This document shows, piece after piece, positions 42,547 to 53,015 of a stretch of DNA of 64,000 nt. Both the position numbers and the translations under genes were made by a program. This DNA is from Thiomicrorhabdus indica. GTDB lineage: Bacteria; Pseudomonadota; Gammaproteobacteria; Thiomicrospirales; Thiomicrospiraceae. The DNA lies in NCBI RefSeq assembly GCF_004293625.1, contig NZ_CP033040.1, positions 1,736,001 to 1,800,000 on the forward strand. Reading direction: 5' to 3'. How positions within the stretch are numbered: position 1 is the stretch's first letter; each line of letters starts with the position of its first letter. The notes under the pieces were generated by a model. It saw only the letters and a list, made by a program, of their open reading frames with translations, was not told where the DNA came from and did not search any database.

Positions 42547-43602
42547 TCATTTCGTTAGCAAATACTTCCGAACTGCACGATTGTGCTCTTCCAGAGTTTT
42601 TGAAAAATAGTGCTGCCCCCCACCTTTTGCAACGAAAAACAGTGCGTCGGTTTTTTCAGGTTGCGCCACGGCCCAAATTGCTGCTTTGGATGGCAGTGCA
42701 ATTGGCGTGGGCGGAAGTCCATCAATTTGATAGGTGTTATAGTCGGTTTTTTCTCGAATATCTTTTTTTCGTATATTTCCTTTATAACGCGCTTCCATGC
42801 CATAAATAATGGTGGGATCAGTTTGTAAACGCATTTTTTTCTTTAACCTGTTTTCAAAAACCCCAGCAATTTTAGCTCTCTCTGGTGCATGCCCCGTCTC
42901 TTTTTCTACAATAGACGCCAATATCAATACTTCATAAGGCGTGCTGAGAGGAAGGTCTTTACTCCGTTGCTTCCAGGCCGCGTCCAGTTCACTTTGCATC
43001 GCACGGTAAGCACGCAACAAAATCTGTTTGTCGCTGTCGCCTTGCTGATAGTGGTAAGTTTCGGGTAAAAGCAGACCTTCCAGATTGGCGTAAGGATACT
43101 TTTTCGAAATAGGTTTATCTACCCCAAATAACGCCTGAAGAGCTTCTACATCCGAAAAATCTAATTCACGCTGTATCTTCGGCAATGCCTCAAGAGTGGA
43201 TAATGTTTGCTTAAATGTTTGACCCGCAATCAGAGTTACAGGATATTGAACCGTTTTGCCAGTTAATAACTCATCAACTAGTCGAGCCGGTTTCCAAGTA
43301 GGAGAAATTGAAAACTCACCGGCTTTGAGCAAATGATGCTTTTCAACATAACGCAGATACCAAACAAAATAATCCGGTTTATCCAAAACACCAGCCTGCT
43401 CAAGCCTCTGTGCCACTTTTGACGCATTATCCCCTTTCTGGATTACCACCACTTTTGGCTCTTCCCCTTGAGCAATAGGAGCTTCTACAAAATTGTGCCA
43501 AGTTCGAAACACGAAAATCAAGAAGAAAACCACGGCAAGAGCCAAGGTAGAAATTCCCCAAGTCCACTTAGAAAAATTCGCTGATATTTTTGATTCACTC
43601 AT
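42547..43602 (-). CDS. mltG: Endolytic murein transglycosylase MltG
   Basis: A 351-residue inner-membrane enzyme that cuts nascent peptidoglycan. One membrane segment lies at about 15-33, a LysM-like region (VVIQKGDNASKVAQRLEQAG) follows, and the YceG domain carries the catalytic glutamate in ASIVEKETGHAPER and the RLQTDPTIIYGM signature. Placed between pabC and tmk as in E. coli. Confidence 0.95.
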   Translation of the reverse strand: MSESKISANFSKWTWGISTLALAVVFFLIFVFRTWHNFVEAPIAQGEEPKVVVIQKGDNASKVAQRLEQAGVLDKPDYFVWYLRYVEKHHLLKAGEFSISPTWKPARLVDELLTGKTVQYPVTLIAGQTFKQTLSTLEALPKIQRELDFSDVEALQALFGVDKPISKKYPYANLEGLLLPETYHYQQGDSDKQILLRAYRAMQSELDAAWKQRSKDLPLSTPYEVLILASIVEKETGHAPERAKIAGVFENRLKKKMRLQTDPTIIYGMEARYKGNIRKKDIREKTDYNTYQIDGLPPTPIALPSKAAIWAVAQPEKTDALFFVAKGGGQHYFSKTLEEHNRAVRKYLLTK

Positions 43603-43610
43603 ATTTGGGT

Positions 43611-44564
43611 TCAGTTTAGTTTCAAAGCGTTTTGATACTGATGATGCAAAAACGCTTGTTGCACTTTTTCAAGCAGAGGACTTTTCGTTTCAAACGTTTT
43701 CATAATTTCACTCTTTTCGTCACCAACAACCTTAGGAAAACAAATACCGGCCGGTAAATCTTGTAATTGCGATAGGCCAAATTGCAAAAATTTACGCTGA
43801 AGATTGCTCCAATTGTTTAAATTCAGGTTATTAATAACTTGAACACCTCGAACGGCATTGGTAAAAAACAGTGTATCGGCATTCAAAACATCATCCATCG
43901 TCAAAACCTGCTCTTTTGCCAAAGTAAGTAAACAGCTTCTAGCAGTGCCTTCAACACCGCTTAGATTCACCCTTGGCGTTATGATCTGATGGTCTTTGAT
44001 AACAAAGATATTTGACTGAGTAGCACATTGAACCTGACCGAATGCATTAAGCATAACTGCCTCATCAAATCCTACATTCATGGTTTTCCGAGCCAACACA
44101 TTACTCAGTCGATTCAAATGTTTGACGCCAGAAGTCTCTGGCGAAATTTCTAAAATAATCGGTGACACCTGCGCTACATTATCGGGTTGATGTTTAAAAT
44201 CAGGTACTGGCATCAACATTGATAACACTTGTACATCTGGAGTCTCAGGTGGCAAGTATCCGCGCCCACCAACACCGCGTGTCACCATAATTTTGCACAC
44301 GCAGTCAGTTTGACCATAAGTGATAAATTGATTTCGAAGGCTTTGTTCAAGTGTTTCAAAATCAAGTTCTGGAAACCTTAAGCGCTTGGCACTCATCTGC
44401 AAACGCGCTTTATGTGCAGACCAATTTAATAATTGACTCTGTTTAATCAGAGCAGTGGTGAAAAAGCCATCTCCGTACTGAAAACCACGCTCAAACACTG
44501 AAATGCAATATTCAGCATTCTCCACTGGGTGGAAATTTTTCCAAACCAGAACTTCACCAGACAT
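43611..44564 (-). CDS. pabC: Aminodeoxychorismate lyase
   Basis: PLP enzyme releasing p-aminobenzoate and pyruvate from aminodeoxychorismate, for folate. The 317-residue protein has FERGFQYGDGFFTT, VTRGVGGRGY and the PLP lysine in GVKHLNRLSNVLARK. Its ATG shares one base with the pabB stop region. About 30 residues at the C-terminus extend beyond the usual length of the family, and the Leu-Pro-Ala-Gly made by the palindrome at 43746 lies at the start of that extension. Confidence 0.92.
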   Translation of the reverse strand: MSGEVLVWKNFHPVENAEYCISVFERGFQYGDGFFTTALIKQSQLLNWSAHKARLQMSAKRLRFPELDFETLEQSLRNQFITYGQTDCVCKIMVTRGVGGRGYLPPETPDVQVLSMLMPVPDFKHQPDNVAQVSPIILEISPETSGVKHLNRLSNVLARKTMNVGFDEAVMLNAFGQVQCATQSNIFVIKDHQIITPRVNLSGVEGTARSCLLTLAKEQVLTMDDVLNADTLFFTNAVRGVQVINNLNLNNWSNLQRKFLQFGLSQLQDLPAGICFPKVVGDEKSEIMKTFETKSPLLEKVQQAFLHHQYQNALKLN

Positions 44565-46051
44565 TAAGCGTCACTGTCTCCTAATGCACGTAGCAATCCA
44601 CGCGCTTTATGACGAGTTTCCACCAGTTCAAATTCAGGATCAGAATCGGCAACAATCCCAGCCCCTGCTCGAAACTGTAGTTGTGTATTTTGACCGGCCG
44701 GTTGATTGGCAATCATGGTACGAATCAAAATATTCAAATCCATAGTGCCATCTAAATTGATATAACCCAATGAACCTGTGTAGGCCTCGCGAGGCATCTG
44801 TTCAAGTTCCGCGACAATTTCCATACAACGAATTTTAGGGCAACCGGTGATGGTTCCACCTGGAAATAATGCATGCACCATATCTAAAGGACTAAAACCA
44901 TCACGTAGTTTTCCGCGTACATTGGAAACAATATGATGAACATGCTCATAGGATTCAATCACCATCAATTCATTCACCTCGACCGTACCCGGCTGGCAAA
45001 TTCGACCCAAGTCATTCCGTTCTAAATCAATCAACATTATGTGTTCAGCACGTTCTTTTGGATGGGCGATTAGCTCTGCCATTAAGGCTTGATCTGCTGC
45101 CTCATCCTTACTACGACGACGAGTACCGGCTATTGGTCGAGTATCTACCCAAGTTCCATCAAACTTTGCTAAACGCTCAGGCGATGAGCTCAAAATTTGC
45201 CAAGGCTCCCCCTGTTCGTCGTGTAAACAACATAAAGCGGCGAAAGGGGCAGGATTATGCTGACACAATGCTCGATAGGCTGAAAGATAATTTTCATGCT
45301 CTGCAATCGCCACTTTCCATAAGCGAGATAGATTGACCTGAAAAACATCGCCAGCCAAAATATATTCTTTAATCGCTTTTACACCATTCAAATACTTCTC
45401 TTCCGGCTCCTCTATTTGAGAAACAATTGGAACCGTCGCAGCTTTTTCTGGCTCAGTAACCAAGGAACGTTCTATATCAGCAAGGAGTTTAGGGAAAACG
45501 AGAGGATTATCTTTGGAAAACTGCGATTCTACTAATGCCCAAACCACTTGGTTTTGATGATCGACAACAATACCGGCCGGTGTACGTGTTAAATTCGCCA
45601 AAGGAAATTTCGATGTGGGTAATCTTAAAACAGGTTCAATAACTTGCGCATAGTCATAGCTAAAGTAAGCAAACCAACCACCTTTAAAGGGTATATGAGC
45701 CAAGCTTTTCATCACACGTGAAAGCTGACCGGCCGGTAAAGTTTCAAGCGCTTGCGGTTCAATCACTTGTTGTATTTTCTCGACGCCAAACGCTGCCTGA
45801 GCTTGTTCAACAAAATGTTGCGTATCCTCATTAGGATTGAGCTGAATCGATTCCTGAGGATACCCCAAAGCTATTGAAAACTGACCAAGCCCACCCTCTT
45901 CGGTTTTGGCAACGCTTTCTAAAATAAACGGGTAGTCTTTAGGGCTGAATTGATGAAGAGAAGTCAAATCAATATCTTGACCATCCAATAGTAAAACAGG
46001 CTGTGCAAGCACAGCCTGTACACATGACTTCTGAAAAGCTGAGTCTGTCAT
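44564..46051 (-). CDS. pabB: Aminodeoxychorismate synthase component I
   Basis: Converts chorismate and ammonia to aminodeoxychorismate. The 495-residue protein has the chorismate-binding domain with WQILSSSPERLAKF, RPIAGTRRR, LIDLERNDLGRICQPG and PGGTITGCPKIRCMEI. It is directly coupled to pabC and sits 12 bases after fabF, whereas E. coli keeps pabB elsewhere. Three palindrome copies (44693, 45572, 45728) all encode Pro-Ala-Gly, the highest density in the window. Confidence 0.94.
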   Translation of the reverse strand: MTDSAFQKSCVQAVLAQPVLLLDGQDIDLTSLHQFSPKDYPFILESVAKTEEGGLGQFSIALGYPQESIQLNPNEDTQHFVEQAQAAFGVEKIQQVIEPQALETLPAGQLSRVMKSLAHIPFKGGWFAYFSYDYAQVIEPVLRLPTSKFPLANLTRTPAGIVVDHQNQVVWALVESQFSKDNPLVFPKLLADIERSLVTEPEKAATVPIVSQIEEPEEKYLNGVKAIKEYILAGDVFQVNLSRLWKVAIAEHENYLSAYRALCQHNPAPFAALCCLHDEQGEPWQILSSSPERLAKFDGTWVDTRPIAGTRRRSKDEAADQALMAELIAHPKERAEHIMLIDLERNDLGRICQPGTVEVNELMVIESYEHVHHIVSNVRGKLRDGFSPLDMVHALFPGGTITGCPKIRCMEIVAELEQMPREAYTGSLGYINLDGTMDLNILIRTMIANQPAGQNTQLQFRAGAGIVADSDPEFELVETRHKARGLLRALGDSDA

Positions 46052-46063
46052 TTTTACATTAAC

Positions 46064-47302
46064 TCACACTTTTCTCAGAACAATAGAAGCATTCGTGCCG
46101 CCAAACCCAAACGAATTCGATAAGGCATATTCAAAACTAGCATCTCGGGCTTCATTGGCCACATAATCTAAATCACAGCCTTCTTCAGCATTATCGTGAT
46201 TAATCGTTGGCGGCAATTTCTGTTCATGCAATGCCAAAGCCGTAAACACCGCTTCCATAGCTCCTGCCGCACCTAACGCGTGACCGGTCATTGATTTCGT
46301 TGAACTCATTGCCAATTTATAAGCATGATCACCAAAAATCGTTTTGACCGCAGAAGTTTCACACACATCGCCAGCCGGTGTTGAAGTTCCATGCGCATTG
46401 ATATAACCAATCTGTTCAGGGTTTACACCCGAGTTTTGCAAAGTCGTTGCCATACAACGTGCGGCTCCTTCTCCACCTGCAGCTGGCAATGTCATGTGAT
46501 AAGCATCACCACTCATACCAAAGCCTAAAACTTCAGCATAAATCTTCGCACCTCGAGCCTTAGCATGTTCATACTCTTCAAGCATCACTGCTCCGGCACC
46601 ATCAGCCAAAACAAAACCATCACGATCTTTGTCCCATGGTCGTGAGGCCGCTTGAGGGTCATCGTTCCGTGTGGAAAGTGCGCGAGCTGCCGCAAAACCT
46701 GCTAATCCTAATTCAGTCGTTGCATATTCTGCACCACCGGCTACCATCGCATCGACATCACCATATTGAATCATACGAGCCGCATCACCAATCGAATGAG
46801 TTCCTGTGGCACAAGCGGTACCAATCGCCATATTTGGACCTTTTAACCCAAACATAATCGACAGATTTCCAGAAATCATATTAATGATTGAACTTGGAAC
46901 AAAAAAGGGAGATACACGACGCGGCCCAGACTTCAGATAGGTGCTGTGTTGAGTTTCAATAGAACCAATGCCACCAATACCTGAACCAATTGACACACCA
47001 ATACGAGCTGCATTTGCATCTGTAATCTCTAGACCTGAATCTTTAATGGCTTGCGCCCCGGCCGCAATTCCATAATGAATAAACGGATCCATTTTCTTGG
47101 CTTCTTTTTTTGGAATGTAATCCTCAACATTGAACCCTTTGAGCTCCCCACCAAAGCTCACTGAAAATGGTGAAGTATCAAACTTGGTAATTGGCGCTAT
47201 GCCACTTTTACCAGCCAACACTCCTTGCCAAGATGATTCAACATCTAAACCAACTGAAGATAAAACCCCTAGTCCTGTAATCACAACACGTCTTTTGGTC
47301 AC
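46064..47302 (-). CDS. fabF: 3-oxoacyl-ACP synthase II
   Basis: KAS II elongates acyl-ACP and governs unsaturated fatty acid length. The 412-residue protein begins [16 protein letters not shown]. It has the active cysteine in [15 protein letters not shown] (about 164) and the histidines in [11 protein letters not shown] and [10 protein letters not shown]. The start is GTG with AGAGGA upstream. A terminator separates it from acpP, so it may also be transcribed from its own promoter. Confidence 0.96.
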   Translation of the reverse strand: MTKRRVVITGLGVLSSVGLDVESSWQGVLAGKSGIAPITKFDTSPFSVSFGGELKGFNVEDYIPKKEAKKMDPFIHYGIAAGAQAIKDSGLEITDANAARIGVSIGSGIGGIGSIETQHSTYLKSGPRRVSPFFVPSSIINMISGNLSIMFGLKGPNMAIGTACATGTHSIGDAARMIQYGDVDAMVAGGAEYATTELGLAGFAAARALSTRNDDPQAASRPWDKDRDGFVLADGAGAVMLEEYEHAKARGAKIYAEVLGFGMSGDAYHMTLPAAGGEGAARCMATTLQNSGVNPEQIGYINAHGTSTPAGDVCETSAVKTIFGDHAYKLAMSSTKSMTGHALGAAGAMEAVFTALALHEQKLPPTINHDNAEEGCDLDYVANEARDASFEYALSNSFGFGGTNASIVLRKV

Positions 47303-47423
47303 GCCTTGTTCCTCTCATTCATTAAATTTCATGCATACCTGCTATGGGCTAGCGAGTTTTGCAAGAGCCTATTATTTATAACTGACCGCTCATTTTATGC
47401 AGAGCAAGACCCAGTGTCTAGAC

Positions 47424-47450
47424 AAAAAAAAAGCCGTATAAAACGGCTTT
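47424..47450 (-). terminator. Terminator after acpP
   Basis: AAGCCGT and ACGGCTT (47431-47437, 47443-47449) form a 7-bp stem with a five-base loop. On the minus strand it is followed by a run of about ten T. It lies 26 bases beyond the acpP stop and would set acpP apart as its own highly expressed unit. Confidence 0.88.
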
Positions 47451-47475
47451 TCAATCTCAAGAGATTTTCTTGAAA

Positions 47476-47709
47476 TTATAGATTTTCGTTGATGTAAGCA
47501 GTTGCTTGCGCCAAAGTAGCAATCTTTTCTGCTTCTTCATCTGGAATTTCGCAATCGAATTCTTCTTCTAGCGCCATTACCAACTCAACTGTATCTAGAG
47601 AGTCTGCACCTAAATCGTCAACGAAAGATGCATCTGCAGTCACTTGAGACTCTTCAACACCTAATTGTTCAACTACGATTTTTTTAACGCGTTCTTGAAT
47701 ATCGCTCAT
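47476..47709 (-). CDS. acpP: Acyl carrier protein
   Basis: A 77-residue acidic carrier of growing acyl chains. The phosphopantetheine serine is Ser37 in [21 protein letters not shown] 47709 (MSDIQERV) has GGGTGGA eight bases upstream; a GTG four codons earlier overlaps that site and is rejected. Confidence 0.98.
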   Translation of the reverse strand: MSDIQERVKKIVVEQLGVEESQVTADASFVDDLGADSLDTVELVMALEEEFDCEIPDEEAEKIATLAQATAYINENL

Positions 47710-47860
47710 GGAATTATCCACCCTTGTTTGTCATGATTAAAATTAAATTTGGGGTATTTTCCCTGCACCCAAGCTTTTTTTCAAGCATTGATTGCAAATT
47801 TTCGCACAAAAGCCTTTTATCCAATTGAACAAAAACCTTTTGCAAAAAGTGTTTTGGCTT

Positions 47861-48601
47861 TTAAACCATATACATACCACCATTTACATTCAGAGTTTGG
47901 CCAGTAATATAAGCACCACCATCTCCGGCTAAAAAGCTAACCGACTTAGCAATATCTTCAGGCTGTCCAAGACAATTAAGAGGTATTTGAGACTTCAATG
48001 TTTCTCGTTGCTCCTCCGGCAAGGCTTTGGTCATATCGGTATCAATAAAACCAGGAGCAATCGTATTCACGGTAATATTACGAGCACCCACTTCACGAGC
48101 TAGTGACTTCGAGAAGCCAATGATACCGGCTTTTGCAGCCGCGTAATTTGTCTGACCAGCATTCCCCATGACACCCACAACTGATGCGATATTAATAATT
48201 CGACCACCCTTAGCTTTCATCATGCCACGCAAACATGCTTTTGACATGCGATAGACAGAGCTTAGGTTAGTTTGAATAATGTCATCCCACTCTTCATCTT
48301 TCATTCGCATTAAAAGATTATCTCGGGTGATTCCCGCATTATTCACAAGGATAGTAGGAACACCAAAGTCTTTCGTGACAGACGCAAGTACTTCGGTAAT
48401 CATTTCTGGCTCGGTCACATTTAGTGCAAAACCTTTCCCCGTTACGCCTGCTTCGGCTAAATAGTCAGAAATTGCTTGGGCGCCATTTTCTGAAGTTGCA
48501 GTACCAATCACTGTTGCGCCCTGTGAGGCCAACTCTAATGCAATCGCTTTACCAATCCCACGGCTAGCCCCCGTCACAAAAGCAATTTTTCCTTCTAACA
48601 T
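47861..48601 (-). CDS. fabG: 3-oxoacyl-ACP reductase
   Basis: A 246-residue short-chain dehydrogenase reducing 3-oxoacyl-ACP with NADPH. It has TGASRGIGKAIA, NNAGITRDNLLMRM, the catalytic YAAAKAG and INVNGG-type ending (LNVNGGMYMV). It is the fourth gene of the fab cluster, with 151 bases before acpP. Confidence 0.97.
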   Translation of the reverse strand: MLEGKIAFVTGASRGIGKAIALELASQGATVIGTATSENGAQAISDYLAEAGVTGKGFALNVTEPEMITEVLASVTKDFGVPTILVNNAGITRDNLLMRMKDEEWDDIIQTNLSSVYRMSKACLRGMMKAKGGRIINIASVVGVMGNAGQTNYAAAKAGIIGFSKSLAREVGARNITVNTIAPGFIDTDMTKALPEEQRETLKSQIPLNCLGQPEDIAKSVSFLAGDGGAYITGQTLNVNGGMYMV

Positions 48602-48673
48602 TTTCTCTCACCTTTCATTGTCTATCTCTGAAATTGCGCAGCATCTAATGCTTTACAAAAATATGAATTTATT

Positions 48674-49597
48674 CTAAAGAGTCACCATCGCTTTTTCTAG
48701 CGTTGCCCCATCAAATACTGGCTGAACTTTCATTTTACGGTCTATTCGGCGATTCAAGCCCATTAAAACTTTTCCAGGTCCAAGCTCATACAAAGACTCA
48801 ACACCCGCTTGCTGCATGGCACCAATAGTTTTCACCCACTGAACCGGTTGGTAAAGTTGCTGGACCAACAAGGCTTTTATCTCTTCTGAATCTTGGGCTG
48901 GAGCATAATGGACATTGTGTAAAACAGGCACTCTTGGCATAACCAAATCCATATTAGCCAGCTTTTCAGCTAATTGCTCTGCTGCCCCTTGCATCAAGGA
49001 ACAGTGAGAAGGCACGCTCACCGGTAACGGTACGACCTTTGATGCTCCTGCATCCGATGCAGCCTCAACAGCTAAATCCACTGCTGACTTAGCTCCAGCA
49101 ATAACCACTTGACCGGGGGAATTAAAGTTGACAGCTTCCACAATACCGTCAACAGACTCACAAACCTCAATCACTTTTTCGTCATCCAACCCCAAAACGG
49201 CTGCCATTGCACCTTCGCCAGCTGGTACCGACGATTGCATTAAACGACCACGCTCCGAGACCAACTCTATTCCTTGAGCTAATGTCATTGCACCAGCTGC
49301 AACTAAAGCCGTGTACTCGCCCAATGAATGACCCGCCATAAACTCTGGTGCTAGGTCTTTTTGAGATTCCAGCGCTCTATAGACAGCAATACCAGCAGCC
49401 AGCATTGCCGGCTGCGTAATATCAGTCTGATTGATTTTGCCTTCGGTATCGTTTTGCACCAAATTCCAAAGGTCATAACCTAAAACTTCAGAAGCCTCTG
49501 AAAAGACTTCATTTACCGCTGAACTTTGTTCTGCAAGATCTGCAAGCATGCCGACCGACTGAGAACCTTGTCCCGGGAAAACAAATGCATAAGACAT
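48674..49597 (-). CDS. fabD: Malonyl-CoA:ACP transacylase
   Basis: Loads malonyl groups onto ACP. The 307-residue protein starts MSYAFVFPGQGSQSVGM at ATG 49597 with AGGA upstream; an in-frame start 18 codons earlier adds unrelated residues. The nucleophile is Ser92 in GHSLGEYTA, with the histidine in PSHCSLM. Confidence 0.96.
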   Translation of the reverse strand: MSYAFVFPGQGSQSVGMLADLAEQSSAVNEVFSEASEVLGYDLWNLVQNDTEGKINQTDITQPAMLAAGIAVYRALESQKDLAPEFMAGHSLGEYTALVAAGAMTLAQGIELVSERGRLMQSSVPAGEGAMAAVLGLDDEKVIEVCESVDGIVEAVNFNSPGQVVIAGAKSAVDLAVEAASDAGASKVVPLPVSVPSHCSLMQGAAEQLAEKLANMDLVMPRVPVLHNVHYAPAQDSEEIKALLVQQLYQPVQWVKTIGAMQQAGVESLYELGPGKVLMGLNRRIDRKMKVQPVFDGATLEKAMVTL

Positions 49598-49756
49598 GAA
49601 AAATTTCCTACTGATTATTTGCTCATGAGTTGTTAAATCGATGATTAACAACCTGAGCTTGTATTTAATGAGTGACTTACTTTAAGTAAGCTTTAGTACT
49701 CTGTTTTTATATTTTTATGATGATTTTTAGAACGTTGAAATATTTTTTTCAATCGC

Positions 49757-50734
49757 TCAAAACTTCATTAATGCAGACCCCCAAGTAAATCCGCCACCAA
49801 AAGCCTCCATTAAGACCAATTGGCCTCTCTGAATACGGCCGTCACGAACAGCCTCGTCAAATGCAAGCGGAATAGAGGCACTGGAAGTGTTTGCATGTTT
49901 ATTAACTGTGACAACTGTTTGATCAGGCGTCAGCTTTAATTTTCGTGCTGTTGCATTAATGATTCTTAAATTTGCTTGGTGCGGAACTAACCAGTCAAGA
50001 TCTTCTTTTTGTATTTGGTTAGCTTCAAGCGTTTCAGAGGCAATTTTTGATAGAGTGTTAACCGCTACCTTAAATACTTCATTGCCTTTCATCGACATCG
50101 TACGTTCAGCAATTTCATCAGTCTTCGGCAACTTTGAAGGCCCTGACGGTACATGTAAAAGTTCTTCATATTCACCATCTGCATGAATATGCGTCGACAA
50201 AATACCCGCCTTATTAGATGCTTCTAGAATGACCGCTCCTGCACCATCACCAAATAAAACACATGTATTGCGATCTTCCCAATTGGTAATGCGAGATAAC
50301 GTTTCTGCCCCAACCACTAATGCACGCTTTGACATGCCCGTTTTAATAAACTGATCTGCCACACTCAATGCATAGACAAACCCTGAACAAACAGCCTGAA
50401 CATCGAACGCAGGGCATCCTTTGATTCCGAGACGCTGCTGCAACAAACAGGCTGTACTTGGAAAAATCTTATCAGGCGTAGTCGTTGCAACAATAATCAA
50501 GTCAATGGATTTTGCATCAATTTGTGCCATTTCAAGTGCTTTTTTCGAAGCCTCAACACCTAAATCACAAGTCGTTTGTCCATCCTGCGCAATATGTCTC
50601 CGTTCAATTCCAGTGCGCTCACGAATCCATTCATCACTGGTATCTACTATTTTTTCCAGATCAATATTTGTCAAAATTTTCTCAGGCAGATAACCACCTG
50701 TGCCGATTACACGGCTATAAACGGTTTGTGTCAT
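49757..50734 (-). CDS. fabH: 3-oxoacyl-ACP synthase III
   Basis: KAS III starts fatty acid synthesis from acetyl-CoA and malonyl-ACP. The 325-residue protein has the active cysteine in [13 protein letters not shown] (about 113), the histidine in VPHQANLRI and the asparagine in [14 protein letters not shown] terminator lies between it and plsX upstream. Confidence 0.96.
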   Translation of the reverse strand: MTQTVYSRVIGTGGYLPEKILTNIDLEKIVDTSDEWIRERTGIERRHIAQDGQTTCDLGVEASKKALEMAQIDAKSIDLIIVATTTPDKIFPSTACLLQQRLGIKGCPAFDVQAVCSGFVYALSVADQFIKTGMSKRALVVGAETLSRITNWEDRNTCVLFGDGAGAVILEASNKAGILSTHIHADGEYEELLHVPSGPSKLPKTDEIAERTMSMKGNEVFKVAVNTLSKIASETLEANQIQKEDLDWLVPHQANLRIINATARKLKLTPDQTVVTVNKHANTSSASIPLAFDEAVRDGRIQRGQLVLMEAFGGGFTWGSALMKF

Positions 50735-50822
50735 AGTTTTATCTTTTTTGGTTAAACCCGTATTTTTTCACTGAATCAGGCTGACATGGTAAAACTCGCG
50801 TTTTTTCATACCCTAAATACTC

Positions 50823-50857
50823 AAAAACACCCAAGCATTACACTTCCGGGTGTTTTT
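50823..50857. terminator. Terminator between plsX and fabH
   Basis: AAAAACACCC (50823-50832) and GGGTGTTTTT (50848-50857) form a perfect 10-bp stem with a 15-base loop and T tracts on both strands. It lies 30 bases after the plsX stop, splitting rpmF-plsX from the fab genes. Confidence 0.85.
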
Positions 50858-50886
50858 TCTACAAAAATCAACAAGTTAATTCAACG

Positions 50887-51927
50887 CTAACCTCTGTCAG
50901 TATTTTCAATAACCTTTGATTGTTGATCCATAATTTTTGAAACCTCAGCAGTGATACGCTCAGGAACGTTTTTCTGAACTTCAAGCCTAGCTTCTGCTAT
51001 CGCATGCAAAAAAGAGAATTGATCCGCACCGCCATGACTTTTAATCACAATTTTACGCAATCCCAATAATGACGCTCCATTATAGCGCCTCGGATCCACT
51101 TTATTTTTGAACGATTTTAAGACTGGTAAACAGATTAAACCCGCTATTTTCGTTAAGATATTTCGATTAAAGGCTTCTTTCAAATAGAAAGAAATCATCT
51201 TTGCAACACCCTCGCTGGCCTTTAATGCAATATTGCCATCAAAACCATCACAGCTCACGACATCTGTATCACCTTTATAGATATCATCGCCTTCAACATA
51301 ACCACAATAGTTAATTGACGAGTCAACCAACAGCTGATGAGCATCTTTAATGCGCTGGTGCCCTTTAATTTCCTCTTCACCAATATTTAACAAGCCAACT
51401 CTCGGACTGTGATTATCATCAACAGCTTTCGCCAAAACAGATCCCATAATGGCAAACTGTGCAAGGTTTTCTCCGCTACAACCAACATTCGCACCCAAAT
51501 CCAAAACGTGAACATGACCTTTCATGGTAGGCATAGACGTACAGATTGCAGGACGATCAATTCCAGGAAGTGTTTTAAGCACAAATTTGGCAACAGCCAT
51601 TAGGGCACCAGTATTTCCAGCACTCACGCAGGCTTGAGCCTCATCCTCTTTGACTAAATTCAAAGCGATGCGCATGGAAGATTGACGTTTATTGCGAAGA
51701 GCTTTAGAGGGAAGCTCATCCATATCCACAACTTGTTCAGCATGAACAACTGTCACTCTTTCTGCATTATAAGAATGATTTAGCAATTCATTTTCGATGG
51801 CATCTTTTTGACCCACCAACAGGATATGAATATCAGAGAATTTTTGAAGTGCTTCGAGAGCGGCTGGAACAGTGACCACTAGACCGTGATCACCGCCCAT
51901 CGCATCAATTGCGATACGAATAGCCAA
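50887..51927 (-). CDS. plsX: Phosphate acyltransferase PlsX
   Basis: Makes acyl-phosphate from acyl-ACP for phospholipid synthesis. The 346-residue protein opens [13 protein letters not shown] and has [28 protein letters not shown] and [14 protein letters not shown]. The start codon is TTG, six bases after the rpmF stop, so translation may depend on coupling to rpmF. Confidence 0.95.
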   Translation of the reverse strand: MAIRIAIDAMGGDHGLVVTVPAALEALQKFSDIHILLVGQKDAIENELLNHSYNAERVTVVHAEQVVDMDELPSKALRNKRQSSMRIALNLVKEDEAQACVSAGNTGALMAVAKFVLKTLPGIDRPAICTSMPTMKGHVHVLDLGANVGCSGENLAQFAIMGSVLAKAVDDNHSPRVGLLNIGEEEIKGHQRIKDAHQLLVDSSINYCGYVEGDDIYKGDTDVVSCDGFDGNIALKASEGVAKMISFYLKEAFNRNILTKIAGLICLPVLKSFKNKVDPRRYNGASLLGLRKIVIKSHGGADQFSFLHAIAEARLEVQKNVPERITAEVSKIMDQQSKVIENTDRG

Positions 51928-51933
51928 GGTAAA

Positions 51934-52110
51934 TTACGCCTTGTCTTGAACGACTTTTTTACCTTTGTAGTAACCATCAGCGGTTACGTGGTGACGACGG
52001 TGAACTTCACCAGTTGTCGCATCAGTTGTTAATGAAGTCGCAGTTAGTGCATCATGAGAACGACGCATGCCACGCTTTGAAGGTGTTTTACGGTTTTGTT
52101 GTACTGCCAT
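51934..52110 (-). CDS. rpmF: 50S ribosomal protein L32
   Basis: A 58-residue basic ribosomal protein beginning [20 protein letters not shown] and containing [17 protein letters not shown]. It sits between yceD and plsX, as in most gammaproteobacteria. Its small size makes it easy to miss. Confidence 0.97.
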   Translation of the reverse strand: MAVQQNRKTPSKRGMRRSHDALTATSLTTDATTGEVHRRHHVTADGYYKGKKVVQDKA

Positions 52111-52133
52111 GTCAGTCTCCTAAAATCAAAATA

Positions 52134-52676
52134 CTATTTTTTGAGTGCTTGCAAAGCGGCAAAGGGATTAGGCTTTGATTCCGCTTCGTTTAAATCTTCT
52201 TGAAGCTGTGGCTCCTCAAGAGCCTCACCTTCATCCATACCAAAAGCCAACTCAGCACTTTCATCTACCGGAATCATTGGAATTGCTAAAAGCAACTCTT
52301 CCTCGACCAGTTCAAACAATGAAATACGCTCATCATCAGGATCTAATTCAAACACTTCATAATCTTTAGGCAATTCCTCAACAAGAGACATTGACTCAGT
52401 AAAAACACCTTTCGTAGAAGTTTTAACCGGACATGAAAAAGTTTGCAATGAACGCTGACATTCAAGCTGAAGCTGTGCCTCGACTGCCATCTCAAACGCG
52501 GGAAATTTCACCGCCTTGTCATAATAAAACGTAATATCTACTAAAACGTCACCCGAAGCCTTAACAACCACCTCTTTAAGACGATGAAGTTTAGACTGGT
52601 TGACCCTTCCAGAGAAACGTTTATCATGATTGACCGCAGCGATTGGATCAATAAAATCAGGTAGCTTGTCAAACAT
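52134..52676 (-). CDS. yceD: YceD family (DUF177), 23S rRNA accumulation protein
   Basis: A 180-residue acidic protein matching YceD/DUF177. It has the CQRSLQTF segment with a cysteine and an acidic C-terminal half (YEVFELDPDDERISLFELVEEELLLAIPM, described here by position about 118-146). It is always beside rpmF and is linked to 23S rRNA accumulation in E. coli. It is the promoter-proximal gene of the yceD-rpmF-plsX unit. Confidence 0.9.
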   Translation of the reverse strand: MFDKLPDFIDPIAAVNHDKRFSGRVNQSKLHRLKEVVVKASGDVLVDITFYYDKAVKFPAFEMAVEAQLQLECQRSLQTFSCPVKTSTKGVFTESMSLVEELPKDYEVFELDPDDERISLFELVEEELLLAIPMIPVDESAELAFGMDEGEALEEPQLQEDLNEAESKPNPFAALQALKK

Positions 52677-53015
52677 AGGCGCGAATCATACCGGCAAGTG
52701 CCAAACAAGTCAAAATTTTCAGACGCTTATTTTAAAGATTGATGACAACTTTCGCTAAGCACGAAATTCTGATGAGATTTTATTGGATTTTTCTAAAAAA
52801 AACGCAAAACCTTAACAAGGGTGACAAACTATATTTTTACTTTTATACCGGCCAGTAAACAACTTAACCACATGATTTTTAATAAAATTCCGTAATAAAA
52901 ACAAAAATAAAACTGTAACACGCTTCACTAAACCAGCTTGCACGGCTTCAAACTCACGATTAAGCCACCGCGAGAAAAAAACTTTCTTACAAACGCTTAA
53001 AACCTCGACAAAACC
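52677..53015. other. Gap between the divergent yceD and maf genes
   Basis: An AT-rich 339-base region with a one-mismatch palindrome copy (52847, ACCGGCCAGT). A 72-codon minus-strand frame (52812-53030) crosses it but has no ribosome site or recognisable product. The yceD promoter must be here, though no clean pair of boxes stands out. Confidence 0.4.
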
